Shown here: positions 1-8,204 of the stretch, piece after piece | How positions within the stretch are numbered: position 1 is the stretch's first letter | Layout of the letters: every line of letters begins with the position of its first letter | NCBI GenBank assembly: GCA_036275915.1 | Contig: DASUCV010000022.1 | Span: forward strand, 464,304 to 528,303 | Direction of reading: 5' to 3' | From: Candidatus Polarisedimenticolaceae bacterium | GTDB taxonomy: Bacteria > Acidobacteriota > Polarisedimenticolia > Polarisedimenticolales > DASRJG01 | Length of the DNA stretch: 64,000 nt | Notes under the pieces: model-generated | What the model was told of the DNA's origin: nothing | What the model saw: only the letters and a program-made list of their open reading frames with translations | The model's database searches: none | Made by a program: the position numbers and the translations under genes

Positions 1-102
1 ATATTCCAAGAAAGACGAGCCCATGAGTGCGATGACATTCGGGAAACCAGCCTGATGGACCCATGCTGACTCGCCGACAGACGGCTTAGTCGCCACTCGA
101 CG

Positions 103-657
103 CTAGCGATCCCGCCCGCCGGGGATCTTCGGCGTGTTTTGCACTAACTCGGAGTCGGACTGAAGATAGAACACAAGTGCGAATCCCACCGCGTCGAAGA
201 TCGACGTACGAGTATCCTCACTCATCCAAGCCTTCCGAATCGGCGGTACACGGGGCCCAAGCTCGGGGAAGTGGGCCGAGATCGCGATCACGACGGCTCG
301 TTTGTTGACGCTCTGATTGCCGGCGAACAGCTCAAGGACGTGCCGTCGGGGTATTCTCGCTTGCGCGATCCCGTGAGATCCGGCGTCCGCGCATACCGAC
401 AGAATCAATTCTTGGGCACGATCACGCCTCCGGGAATCGCGATGGGACGTGTCCTCAACAATCAAGGCATCGGGGCGGTAGTGCTCGACAAGAGCGGTCG
501 CCTGGTCAAGCGCTGCTGCGCTGTCGGCGCGTCTCGTGTCCTTGGTTCCCCAGTCGATGAGGCGTGTGGCGCCTTCGAGCACGGCGTAGCCAAACCCACG
601 ACTGGTTGGATCAATCGCCACGACACGGTATAGGTCTTCCCTCCTTTGGTCAGACAT
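103..657 (-). CDS. RuvC-like (RNase H fold) nuclease
   Basis: Predicted protein of 184 aa with an N-terminal RVVAIDPTSRGFGYAVLEG segment, the first-strand acidic motif of RuvC-type RNase H folds, a central LIVEDTS strand that supplies the second acidic residue and a late SIFDAVGFAL helix that supplies the last. This fits a Holliday-junction-resolvase-like nuclease or a degenerate relative on a mobile element; no close family was recognised. I placed the start at the ATG at 657 because the longer frame upstream runs into the preceding XRE gene and reads as non-coding. It lies 10 bp after the XRE gene, so the two are probably co-transcribed. DNA branch processing during element replication or transfer is an inference. 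Confidence 0.7.
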   Translation of the reverse strand: MSDQRREDLYRVVAIDPTSRGFGYAVLEGATRLIDWGTKDTRRADSAAALDQATALVEHYRPDALIVEDTSHRDSRRRDRAQELILSVCADAGSHGIAQARIPRRHVLELFAGNQSVNKRAVVIAISAHFPELGPRVPPIRKAWMSEDTRTSIFDAVGFALVFYLQSDSELVQNTPKIPGGRDR

Positions 658-667
658 GGTGATGGGT

Positions 668-1030
668 CTAGGACACTCGCCGTAGGATGTCGCGAAGGAC
701 TTCGAGCTTGTGCCGTAATACCGGATTCGGCGATCGGCCTTCGAGGCGGAGAACCAGCGCACTTGCCCGTTCGCCGACATGATGCGCGATTCGCTCATAG
801 AGACCCGCGAAGAGCTCAGCGGATGACTCCGCGAAGATGACCTGGTAGGCGAGCGCGGTCTCGAGTCCGGGCTCGCGGTCGAATTGCTCGTAGCGGGAAA
901 CGCGGGTGCCGCTCTCGGTCCCCAGAAGGAACGCCAGTTCGTCCTGGGTGAGGTACGCCCGTTTGCGGAAGGTCCGCAGGTAGTTGGGCAGTTTCATTGC
1001 CATGGGTTTGTTGTTTGTGCTTTCCAACAT
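668..1030 (-). CDS. XRE-family HTH regulator
   Basis: Protein of 120 aa with a clear helix-turn-helix near residues 18-48 (RKRAYLTQDELAFLLGTES, then VSRYEQF), the classical Cro/CI-type DNA-binding fold; the rest is helical and may dimerise. It is the first gene of a minus-strand pair with the RuvC-like gene. The intergenic region directly upstream holds a perfect TGTGTACACA palindrome and two sets of 9-bp iterons, obvious candidates for its operators. Methionines at residues 10 and 12 are alternative starts; no strong ribosome site separates them. Confidence 0.8.
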   Translation of the reverse strand: MLESTNNKPMAMKLPNYLRTFRKRAYLTQDELAFLLGTESGTRVSRYEQFDREPGLETALAYQVIFAESSAELFAGLYERIAHHVGERASALVLRLEGRSPNPVLRHKLEVLRDILRRVS

Positions 1031-1364
1031 AGTAGCGAACTGTCAGCGGTCGTACAGGGGTACAAACATGCCTAATTCGGCAGTGTCAAGTGGAATAAGT
1101 GAGGACTGTCTGTGTACACACGGCAACAAACAACATGGTTCACGCCTCGGGGACAAGGGGGACTTTGGGGACTTGATATGAAGAAAGCCTCGTACAAACA
1201 ACATTGGAGCATCGCTGCAGTTAGCCTAGCGAAGAGTGCGCCCGAGAAGCGCTAGTACAAGTGAGCGGAAGTCCCCGAACTCCCCGAAGTCCCCACTTGC
1301 CGGCGACCGAGATTCCCCGTGGTAGCCTTCTTGGTCCAGACAATAGAAACTCCGAGGGACACTC
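1031..1364. promoter_or_regulatory. Control region with inverted iterons
   Basis: Gene-free region between divergent genes. It holds the perfect palindrome TGTGTACACA (1111-1120); an 11-bp direct repeat ACAAACAACAT (1126-1136 and 1194-1204); three head-to-tail 9-bp units of consensus GGGGACTTG (1149-1175); and three 9-bp units in the opposite orientation, consensus GAAGTCCCC (1268-1294). The two triplets face each other across 92 bp. Such arrays are typical of operators, replication origins or recombinase accessory sites. Which one applies here cannot be decided from sequence. Confidence 0.65.
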
Positions 1365-1670
1365 ATGCCGAAGGGAATCCCACGTCAGACAGAAATTCGA
1401 GCAATTCGTCGAGCATTCCGCGTCATCGAGCGAGCGCTCGTGCGTGTGGCCGAAGCGGCCGCTCATCCAACGAGAGATATCAAATCAAGTGGGACGCGTG
1501 GGCAGCTGCGGTTGACTCCGAAACGGCGTGCCGCGCTCAAGCTGCAGGGACGCTACATGGGCTACATGCGGCAGCTCAAGCCCAGGCAGAAGGCGAAGAT
1601 CCGAAACCTCAGGGAGCGAAACGGTTACTCCGCAGCAATCAGACTCGCGAAGGAACTTGTCAGCCGCTAG
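1365..1670 (+). CDS. Small basic protein of unknown function
   Basis: Protein of 101 aa, very rich in Arg and Lys, mostly helical by composition, beginning MPKGIPRQTEIRAIRRAF. The ATG follows a GAGGGACACTC stretch that can serve as a ribosome site. No family was recognised. The basic character and the position just after the iteron-rich control region suggest a nucleic-acid-binding accessory protein of the mobile element, but this is an inference. Confidence 0.5.
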   Translation: MPKGIPRQTEIRAIRRAFRVIERALVRVAEAAAHPTRDIKSSGTRGQLRLTPKRRAALKLQGRYMGYMRQLKPRQKAKIRNLRERNGYSAAIRLAKELVSR

Positions 1671-1722
1671 TGGACGCAAGGTCCCCTGGGACCTGATCCG
1701 GTAGTCAGAGTGTCTCGCCGAT

Positions 1723-3099
1723 CTAGGATCCCGGAAGCTCATGAGGCTGCGGAAGCCCGTTTGGCGGGGTAACGCTCGGAGGGACCCCCACCTCCTCCTT
1801 GTTGATGCCGTACCGGTCGAACAGCCGTTCCAGCTTTGCGACTGATCCGTCGGCGATGACGTAGACCCCGTGGCGCTTCTGGGTGCCAAGTCGCAGACGC
1901 TTTCTGATAATCCAGCCGATCCATTTCGCAGTCACCTTGCGCTCGTACTCATCGCCGTGCCGATCGGAAAACCAGTCCGAGATGTCTTTGATTGCAAGCG
2001 GAGCGTTCTGGGCCAGCATGTCTCGGATGATTTCGAGGATCTGGGCTTCTGAGTCCATTCCGCGCTCGGCGATGATCTCGCCGTGGTAGCGACGAGCGAG
2101 TTCCTGGAGCTCGGCCCGAACGCTTGCATCTTCGACCAGCGAAAGAAGCGGCACGAAGACCTGATTTAGGCGCGGCTCGATCGTCCGGTCGACGAGGCTG
2201 TCGACGATATGTCGCTTTCCCACGTTCTTGAAGCGGAAAGTGAGAAGCTTGTTTCGAAGTGAGAGCGCGCGCATTCCATGCGAGGGCGGCAAGTTGATCG
2301 GAATATCGTCACGGAGCCTTCGCTGGCCAAGCTCTTCTGTGATGCAGCGGCTCTCGAGGGCGCGATCCTGGAAGAATCCGCGGGTTGCAACAAGCTTCGG
2401 GCCAAACACCCGATACGCTCGTGGGTTGTACTCACCTGTCGGTGAGAGCTCACTTCGGAGAACGGGAAATCCCCGCGCATGGCCGTTGTTCAAGATTTTG
2501 ACGATCTCTGCATGCTCGTCCGAGGCTCTGAAGTCTCCCTCGTCGATCACGAGCGTGCCCTGGAACGCGTGCAGGATTCGAAAGATCGGAGAAACTGAAG
2601 ATGCGCCGCTTGCAAAGATCGGCTTGTAGCAGATCGATCCTACGGTAAGTAGGAACCGCGTCTTCCCGGAACCCGGCTCTCCGATGACTCGAAGATAGGG
2701 AAGCTCGTTGAACGAGTCGTAGACCCAGGAGAGGAGGACGTAGTAGCTCGCGATCGCCTCGAAGAGTGGGCTGACGTCAACGAACTGATGGATGAAAGCG
2801 CGAATCTCGGCGATCAGCGAGGCTTCGGATTCGAAGTTGTCGGCGCGTGATGAAAATCGGACGACATCATGGCGAATCAGATTGTTCCTTGCGGTATAGG
2901 GGACGATGATCTGGTTCGCATCGGTGATCTGCTCTTCGTAGTGCGGCTCGCCATCGCGGAACACACAGAAGATGGTTCGGCCGGCTGTCGGGTCGAAGAC
3001 GGTCTCCGCGAGTGCGCCATCTGAGAGACGGACCGAGACAAGGTAGCGAGGATGAGAGATCGCCTGCCTTGGCGCCGCGATTGAATCATGTTCGTTCAT
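1723..3099 (-). CDS. P-loop ATPase of mobile-element type
   Basis: Protein of 458 aa from the ATG at 3099. The frame continues to a TTG at 3231, but that start would lie only 3 bp from the divergent gene at 3235 and leave no room for promoters. Walker A is GEPGSGKTRF (about residues 140-148) and Walker B is LVIDEGD (about 183-189); an arginine-rich C-terminal half ends with a winged-helix-like segment (KWIGWIIRKRLRLGTQKRHG). The layout recalls helicase or primase-associated ATPases encoded by phages, plasmids and integrative elements. A replicative helicase role is likely but unproven. It is divergent from the small gene and serine recombinase to its right. Confidence 0.7.
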   Translation of the reverse strand: MNEHDSIAAPRQAISHPRYLVSVRLSDGALAETVFDPTAGRTIFCVFRDGEPHYEEQITDANQIIVPYTARNNLIRHDVVRFSSRADNFESEASLIAEIRAFIHQFVDVSPLFEAIASYYVLLSWVYDSFNELPYLRVIGEPGSGKTRFLLTVGSICYKPIFASGASSVSPIFRILHAFQGTLVIDEGDFRASDEHAEIVKILNNGHARGFPVLRSELSPTGEYNPRAYRVFGPKLVATRGFFQDRALESRCITEELGQRRLRDDIPINLPPSHGMRALSLRNKLLTFRFKNVGKRHIVDSLVDRTIEPRLNQVFVPLLSLVEDASVRAELQELARRYHGEIIAERGMDSEAQILEIIRDMLAQNAPLAIKDISDWFSDRHGDEYERKVTAKWIGWIIRKRLRLGTQKRHGVYVIADGSVAKLERLFDRYGINKEEVGVPPSVTPPNGLPQPHELPGS

Positions 3100-3234
3100 A
3101 CACTTCAGCACTACCGTAAGTTCCGGGCTGACGGAAGGATGCGAAAGTTGTCGCTGAATTACAGGGAATGCAGTTGCCGGTTCGATGGAGTTGCTGGTCC
3201 TTGGCGTTAACGATCCCATGGATAGGCTCAAGGT

Positions 3235-3438
3235 ATGCAGCTCACCGACCAGGACATCACCGAGTTTCAGGAAGCCTATGCCGAGGCCTTCGGGGAGAAC
3301 ATCTGCGCCGCGGAGGCGCGGGAGATGGCCTCGCGCGTGCTCTGGCTCTACGAGCTCCTCAGAACACCAGAGAATGTCGGCCCGCCACTTGATGATCGTC
3401 CGGTTTTTGGGGTACGTTCAGGGCAAAGGTCGAATTAA
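3235..3438 (+). CDS. Small helical protein upstream of serine recombinase
   Basis: Protein of 67 aa beginning MQLTDQDITEFQEAYAEAFG, acidic and probably two helices. It precedes the large serine recombinase by 72 bp in the same direction. A recombination directionality or accessory factor is a possible role, inferred only from position. A stretch starting at 5224, on the other side of the recombinase, begins with the related peptide MILADQDIDAL and looks like a decayed second copy. Confidence 0.6.
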   Translation: MQLTDQDITEFQEAYAEAFGENICAAEAREMASRVLWLYELLRTPENVGPPLDDRPVFGVRSGQRSN

Positions 3439-3510
3439 TCAACCGACAGGATCGCAGCAAGCGGGTGGAAATACGTCCACCCGCACGACTGCGGTCCAAC
3501 ATCACATCAC

Positions 3511-5094
3511 ATGAAATACTTTCTCTACTGCCGCAAGTCGACCGAGGACGAGGATCGCCAAGTCTTGTCGATCGAGTCGCAACGGCGAGAGTTGGAACGG
3601 CAGATCCCGTCCTGGCCGAACGTCGAGATCGCAGGGGTCTACGAGGAGTCGTTCAGCGCGAAGAAGCCGGGCAGGCCCGTATTCGATCAGATGCTCCTGC
3701 GCGTCGATCGCGGCGAGGCAGACGGGCTCATCGCATGGCACCCGGACCGCTTGGCTCGAAACTCGGTCGACGGCGGCAAGATCATCTACGCCCTCGACAA
3801 TGGCAAGCTCAAAGACCTGAAGTTCTCCACATTCTCCTTCGAGAACAATCCGCAGGGCAAGTTCATGCTTTCCATCATCTTCGGGTACTCGAAGTACTAC
3901 GTGGACAATCTGTCCGAGAACGTTCGACGGGGCAACCGCGCGAAGCTGGAACATGGATGGCTACCCGGGCCCGCTCCCATCGGCTACCTCAATGACCGGG
4001 AGGCCAAGACAATCATCGCCGACCCTCAGAGGTTTCCGCTCGTCCGGAAGATGTGGGAGCTGATGCTCACGGGGAGCTACTCCCCGCGGCGAATCCATGA
4101 GATAGCGGCCCACGAATTGGGGCTCTGCACCGTGAAGCGTCGGCGAAGCGGTGGAAAACCGTTGGCGCTCTCCGGCGTCTACGCGATGTTCACGAGCTCA
4201 TTCTACGCGGGTGTCATCGAACGAAACGGGAGAACGTATCCAGGAAAGCACCCGCCGGTGGTGGCGCTCGACGAGTTCGATCGCGTTCAAGAGATGCTGG
4301 GCAGACCTGGCCGCCAACGACCCAAGACCCACGAGTTCGCCTTCACCGGCATGATCCGGTGCGGCGAATGCGGGTTCTTCGTGACCGCCGAGACCAAGAA
4401 GAACCGATATGGATCCGTCTATACTTACTACCACTGTTCAAAGCGGCGGCTCGACTACCGGTGCCAGCAACCGTACGTCACGAGTTCGGGCCTTGAGAGA
4501 CAGCTCGCGGAATTCCTCGCCACTCTCTCCGTTCCAGACCCGATCAACCGATGGGCTCTCGCTCGCCTGAAACGCGGTGCAAGCGAACAGGCGCGTCTCC
4601 GAGCACTTCAAGAGCGCTCACTCGAGGAAGCCCGCGCCGGCCTAGAACGTCAACGGGAGAACCTGACGAGACTACGGATGCGAGATGTTGTCACCGACGA
4701 GGAGTACGCTGCGCGGCGTGCGGAACTCGACCTCGAGGGAATCAAGCTCAGCCATCGAACGGAACCGCTCAGCGAGCGGTTCGAACCCGCCGAGCTCGTC
4801 ATTTCGTTCAGTACACATGCGGTTTCGCAGTTCGTAGCAGCGGGCGATACCACAAAACGCGCAATCATCGACATCGTGGGTTCGAACCCACGGCTCACCG
4901 ACAAGACAGTGCTTATTGAAGCGAAAAAACCGTTCCGGCAATGGACCGGAACGGCTTCTATTCCTGACTGGTGGGCCTTCGTAGAGGACGTTAGAACTTT
5001 TGCAGCTCAAAATCGGGAAGCATGGGATGAACTGGCAGACAAGATGTTGATTGCAATGCCCGATCTCGAGCGCTTGAGGCTCAAGGCCGCCTGA
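3511..5094 (+). CDS. Large serine recombinase (site-specific integrase)
   Basis: Protein of 527 aa with the three parts of a large serine recombinase: an N-terminal resolvase catalytic domain (about 1-150) whose nucleophile is the Ser of YCRKS (residue 10), with the conserved WHPDRLARN motif; a recombinase DNA-binding domain (about 160-270); and a zinc ribbon (CGECGFF at about 290, later YYHC and C) followed by a coiled-coil-like Glu/Arg-rich segment. Such enzymes integrate and excise phages and islands between attP and attB sites. Length and motifs look intact. The attachment sites were not identified. Confidence 0.93.
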   Translation: MKYFLYCRKSTEDEDRQVLSIESQRRELERQIPSWPNVEIAGVYEESFSAKKPGRPVFDQMLLRVDRGEADGLIAWHPDRLARNSVDGGKIIYALDNGKLKDLKFSTFSFENNPQGKFMLSIIFGYSKYYVDNLSENVRRGNRAKLEHGWLPGPAPIGYLNDREAKTIIADPQRFPLVRKMWELMLTGSYSPRRIHEIAAHELGLCTVKRRRSGGKPLALSGVYAMFTSSFYAGVIERNGRTYPGKHPPVVALDEFDRVQEMLGRPGRQRPKTHEFAFTGMIRCGECGFFVTAETKKNRYGSVYTYYHCSKRRLDYRCQQPYVTSSGLERQLAEFLATLSVPDPINRWALARLKRGASEQARLRALQERSLEEARAGLERQRENLTRLRMRDVVTDEEYAARRAELDLEGIKLSHRTEPLSERFEPAELVISFSTHAVSQFVAAGDTTKRAIIDIVGSNPRLTDKTVLIEAKKPFRQWTGTASIPDWWAFVEDVRTFAAQNREAWDELADKMLIAMPDLERLRLKAA

Positions 5095-5223
5095 CGAAAG
5101 GCGCGTTTCACTCTACCGAAATTAAGCCTTCCTGACAAGGGTGGGTGGTTTGTCGCTCCTGCAGATTCTTGCTTCGTTTCGCATTGAAAGGTCGATGCTA
5201 AGAAGACCAAACGTGAAAAGATC

Positions 5224-5325
5224 ATGATACTCGCCGATCAAGACATCGACGCTTTGGAAGTAGTGCCAGGACTAGATTGCAATCAGAGAAAGAGGGTCGG
5301 CCCGGGATGCCGACCCTCTTTCTGA
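5224..5325 (+). pseudogene. Possible remnant of the 67-aa gene
   Basis: A short frame of 33 codons whose first eleven residues (MILADQDIDAL) resemble the start of the small protein at 3235 (MQLTDQDITEF). After this the reading runs straight into a perfect terminator hairpin. It may be a truncated duplicate left by recombination at this element or chance similarity over a short length. Confidence 0.25.
5287..5323. terminator. Perfect 15-bp hairpin terminator
   Basis: Perfect inverted repeat with arms AGAAAGAGGGTCGGC (5287-5301) and GCCGACCCTCTTTCT (5309-5323) around a 7-nt loop. The T-rich right arm and A-rich left arm suit termination in both directions, between the plus-strand recombinase and the minus-strand gene ending at 5417. 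Confidence 0.75.
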
Positions 5326-5416
5326 CGCGTCACCTTACTCTTCCGCTCCCTCTTGTTTGCCCTGACAGTGCCAAGCCAAGCGCACTATCGGGACAATCTA
5401 ACGCACTCCGGAATCT

Positions 5417-5719
5417 TCAACGTTCTACTAGTTTGAGTGCGTGTTCGTTCTTCCCGGCAGGAGACGGATGTTGCCCGCGTGATTCCCACAAGGCAACGAG
5501 TAGACCAGCATCATCCATGAACTTCGATCTCCATTTCTTCGGACAAAGGTCCTTGAACTCTCCGATCAATTCGAGTTCCCGGTTCAGCCCCTTTCCCTTT
5601 TGAAGCGCGCTCATGAACTCTCCGAGGAACTCTGCGTACGTCGCAGCCATCTCCGGGGTAGTCGTCTCACCATCGAGGTCGATGGCGTGCGCTGCTTCTT
5701 TCTGTCTCGTGGCTCTCAT
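5417..5719 (-). CDS. Hypothetical protein after the HTH gene
   Basis: Protein of 100 aa starting MRATRQKEAAHAIDLDGE at an ATG preceded by GGCGAGG. The open frame extends upstream to a TTG overlapping the stop of the HTH gene, but that part has non-protein-like composition. The C-terminal half contains FKDLCPKKWRSKFMDDAGLL. No family was recognised. Probably translated with the sigma-like HTH gene just upstream. Confidence 0.55.
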   Translation of the reverse strand: MRATRQKEAAHAIDLDGETTTPEMAATYAEFLGEFMSALQKGKGLNRELELIGEFKDLCPKKWRSKFMDDAGLLVALWESRGQHPSPAGKNEHALKLVER

Positions 5720-5826
5720 GTTGCACCTCGCCGTGGTTGTGACGGCCGAACGCGGAGAAACGATCTCGCAATTCGCACGGAGCCCGCAACCCGCTCGCCG
5801 GATCGCGGGCCCCGTCTTGGTTCGGA

Positions 5827-6129
5827 TCAACTAACCGAATTCCCAGATGACAGTTCGGAGAGGGTCCAGAGGACGTCGTTCTTGAACCATCCTCTCTTCC
5901 TCATTCCGCGTCGGATGCCACTCAGCGCCTTCCCGAGCCGGCGATAGACGGTCGTCCGGCTGATCTTCAAACGATCGGCCACAACTTCGCCGGGAAGCTC
6001 TTGGTGGATGAGCAACTCAAGCACATCTTGCTGGGACTTCGGCAGGTCGATCACTGAGTCGTGGAGGGCTTGCTGAAGCTCGCGCCAGAATAGGCGCCGT
6101 TCAGGAGCCCCAGTAATTTTCATGACCAT
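5827..6129 (-). CDS. Sigma-70 region 4-like HTH protein
   Basis: Protein of 100 aa from the ATG at 6129, which has an AAGGAGG site 8 nt upstream; an earlier in-frame ATG at 6147 would place that site inside the gene. The middle reads LPKSQQDVLELLIHQELPG then VADRLKISRTTVYRRLGKAL, the pattern of a sigma-70 region 4 helix-turn-helix without a region 2. Stand-alone region-4 proteins of this kind are usually small regulators on mobile elements. Its stop nearly abuts the next gene's open frame, so they are likely co-expressed. Confidence 0.75.
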   Translation of the reverse strand: MVMKITGAPERRLFWRELQQALHDSVIDLPKSQQDVLELLIHQELPGEVVADRLKISRTTVYRRLGKALSGIRRGMRKRGWFKNDVLWTLSELSSGNSVS

Positions 6130-6147
6130 TGAAAGGACCTCCTTCAT

Positions 6148-6621
6148 TGGTCACGTCCGAGATCGTTTTCTCACCTAGGCCGCTCGGTACCAGTTCCGAT
6201 CGGCGCCCCCGCCGACCACTCCTCCTTTCCGAGGTCTGTTTGCCTCTACTTACAACGTAGCTTGTCTCACTGACAACTGTTGCGTGGTTTCTTCGTCAAT
6301 TGCGAGCCCGCCAGGTGGAGGAAGGGAAGACCATTCTCGGAGGCGTTCATCCGAAGCGCGCCGACCTTGACTTATTCCTGTAACTTATTGATACTAAAGT
6401 AGTTGTCGGGTACGGGTGGGGCGCTACGCCTCTCATGACCATGCGTAGGCGATCAGATCGCTGACGCGGGAGGCGGGGGACCTCCCCTCACACCGTTGTC
6501 GACAGCCCCCGCAAAGACGAGTGTCCGAGCGGGGTTTTCCTTATTTCAAAAGCATCGCCTAGGAGATCGCGCGCACCGATCATCACCGCCACGTATTCTG
6601 TCATCGGTTCTATCGCGGGGA
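6148..6621. other. Gene-free spacer beside the CBASS operon
   Basis: No protein gene is supported. The left part holds the upstream region of the HTH gene. From 6367 a promoter-like pair and a downstream hairpin with T-run suggest a short plus-strand transcript, listed separately. Confidence 0.5.
6367..6542 (+). ncRNA. Candidate small RNA between mobile module and CBASS operon
   Basis: A sigma-70-like promoter TTGACT (6367-6372), 17-bp spacer, GATACT (6390-6395) would start a transcript near 6402. A stem CCCCGC (6507-6512) / GCGGGG (6529-6534) followed by TTTTCC could end it, giving about 135 nt. Within it lies a GC-rich self-complementary stretch. No protein frame fits. It is convergent with the end of the E2 gene, so it could also be a plain terminator region. 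No known RNA family was recognised. Confidence 0.3.
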
Positions 6622-7293
6622 CTACGGCCGAGAATTGTCTCTTAACCGCTTGAGACTTTCTAAACTATGGGCCGCCTGCTCTCGCCCAATTCTGCTACGG
6701 TAGCGTTTGACCAGAGCCCAGTGGCACCGAGCGAGGCGCTCTCCTGATCCGCAGGGACACGGGACGTGGCCTTTGATTTTCTTCGGCACTAGACACTCGG
6801 TGAATGCGATCGCCCGATCAAGGCTTTCAGTGCAAAAGATCCCCTCGTAGTACTGGGCGAGCCCTTCATGTCCATGGGCCCATTCGCCGAACGGCCACGG
6901 ACGACCGGCAGCCACTTCGATTTGACCTAGGAACCAGGTTCGGATGGGACCGTCTAGGAACTGTCGGAATGAACTTCCGATAGGCCAGACGCGCCACCGC
7001 TCGTCAGGTACGAAGAGGCAGGCCTCGCCGGTCTCCCGATTCACATGCGCATTAGCGATGTGGGGAATTCGGCCGGCGACTTCGAATACCTGCGGCAGGC
7101 CCTTGGGATAGTTGAGAGGGAACTTGATTTTGACGGCGAAACTGCCGTGAACCACTCCCTCGAAAACCACGGGGAAACCACCGACCACTTCGGGCTCACC
7201 GGTTGTGCTTGTCTCAAGCCGAAGTGTTGGGTACGCGCGGAGGCTCTCCCTAATATCCTCCAGTAGAGCCGGCGTACGCTCGAACCACCGCAT
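6622..7293 (-). CDS. E2-like conjugating enzyme with C-terminal SEC-C zinc motif
   Basis: Protein of 223 aa. I chose the ATG at 7293, which shares one base with the CD-NTase stop (TAATG); the frame also has a GTG at 7311. An E2-type (UBC) fold is suggested by FPLNYPKGLPQVFEV and by HVNRETGEACLF, where His83 and Cys92 match the His-x8-Cys active-site spacing of bacterial E2 proteins in CBASS. The C-terminus has a SEC-C zinc motif CPCGSGERLARCH (Cys179, Cys181, Cys190, His191). It is the last gene of the six-gene operon. The likely role is transfer of the Ubl encoded at 10917 to a target; the SEC-C part could recruit the target. The SEC-C addition is unusual. Confidence 0.85.
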   Translation of the reverse strand: MRWFERTPALLEDIRESLRAYPTLRLETSTTGEPEVVGGFPVVFEGVVHGSFAVKIKFPLNYPKGLPQVFEVAGRIPHIANAHVNRETGEACLFVPDERWRVWPIGSSFRQFLDGPIRTWFLGQIEVAAGRPWPFGEWAHGHEGLAQYYEGIFCTESLDRAIAFTECLVPKKIKGHVPCPCGSGERLARCHWALVKRYRSRIGREQAAHSLESLKRLRDNSRP

Positions 7294-8204
7294 TACACCG
7301 ACGGAGTCCACGGCTTGGTCGGTGTAGCGACTGCGGCTGCCGCTCTCTTCAGAATCTCTGGACCCCGACTCCCCTTGTCTCCTGGATCAGGGAGCTTGCC
7401 GAAGACGGCCTCCCAACCGGAATTACCAAGGATGGAAAGCGTGGTCTGTGCCACAGCAGACAAGGTGGCCTTGACCCCGGCATCAAGCAATCCTGACAGG
7501 TCGTTTCCGTTTGGGTTAGCAGGATCCTCGATGGACAACTTTGCGCTTCGATCTCGGAATTCCGTCCAGACGTGAACCAATTGATCTGCAAGTCCACTCT
7601 TCGTCTTGGAGGAAAGGAGGTCAATGACCAAGAGCTCGAGACCGAAGTGCTTGATGGAGAGTCCGTTACGGTAACGCCACAGCTTCAAAAGGCGGATCGC
7701 TGGCACAACACCACTGCCCTTCACGTGTGTGATATGGGTCGAGAGGTTGGTCTTAAGGCGCTCACCCTCAACCCCGTTCTGGTACAGCCAGGCATCTCCG
7801 CCCTTCTCATCGATGTAGCGACCAGGTACGGCATCGATGTGGAAGTCCTGCTTGTAGTTCTCCGCGTCCTTGCCCCGAAGCCGCAGAGCGGACGGCTTCT
7901 TATCCACGTAATAGTCGTCTTCGAGCGCCTTAGCAACATTCTCGTAGATTGCCTTCAGGGTCTCGCCGGCGCTCGTATCATCGTGCGGGAAGTAGCAGAT
8001 GACGTCGAGGTCGTACGCTTCACGGATCATCGTGCCCTTCGCCATCGAGCCGCCGTACTGAATCGTAGGCGAGCACTTCGGAAAAGCCTTGCGCACGATT
8101 CCTTCAACGGCCTTGCGGTGATCCTCCAAGGCGACGAGCTCCGAGCTCTTGGGGGCAAGGGTCTGATCCTCAAGCACTGCACTCAAATATTCGTTAGGTT
8201 CCAT
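7293..8204 (-). CDS. cdnA-like: CD-NTase (cGAS/DncV-like nucleotidyltransferase) of CBASS
   Basis: Protein of 303 aa with the nucleotidyltransferase signature GGSMAKGT (residues 51-58), the metal-binding pair DLD (65-67) and a third acidic residue in DFHIDAVPG (Asp124). After phage sensing, such enzymes make cyclic oligonucleotides that activate a partner effector. The start overlaps the effector gene by 11 nt, and the stop overlaps the E2 start by one base, so translation is coupled. The C-terminus ends WTPSV rather than the Gly or Ala end usual in type II CBASS, where the CD-NTase tail itself is conjugated; here a separate Ubl is encoded instead. The product nucleotide cannot be predicted from sequence alone. 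Confidence 0.93.
   Translation of the reverse strand: MEPNEYLSAVLEDQTLAPKSSELVALEDHRKAVEGIVRKAFPKCSPTIQYGGSMAKGTMIREAYDLDVICYFPHDDTSAGETLKAIYENVAKALEDDYYVDKKPSALRLRGKDAENYKQDFHIDAVPGRYIDEKGGDAWLYQNGVEGERLKTNLSTHITHVKGSGVVPAIRLLKLWRYRNGLSIKHFGLELLVIDLLSSKTKSGLADQLVHVWTEFRDRSAKLSIEDPANPNGNDLSGLLDAGVKATLSAVAQTTLSILGNSGWEAVFGKLPDPGDKGSRGPEILKRAAAAVATPTKPWTPSV

Noticed and set aside
1149..1294. CRISPR array
   Set aside because: The repeat units are 9 bp, contiguous and inverted between the two groups; no spacer structure and no cas genes.
6501..6540. tRNA-like stretch GTGTCCGAGCGG
   Set aside because: Resembles a D-arm of a tRNA for a few bases only; no acceptor, anticodon or T arm around it.
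7293..8204. CD-NTase tail as a type II CBASS conjugation substrate
   Set aside because: The C-terminus is WTPSV, without the terminal Gly or Ala expected for direct tail conjugation.
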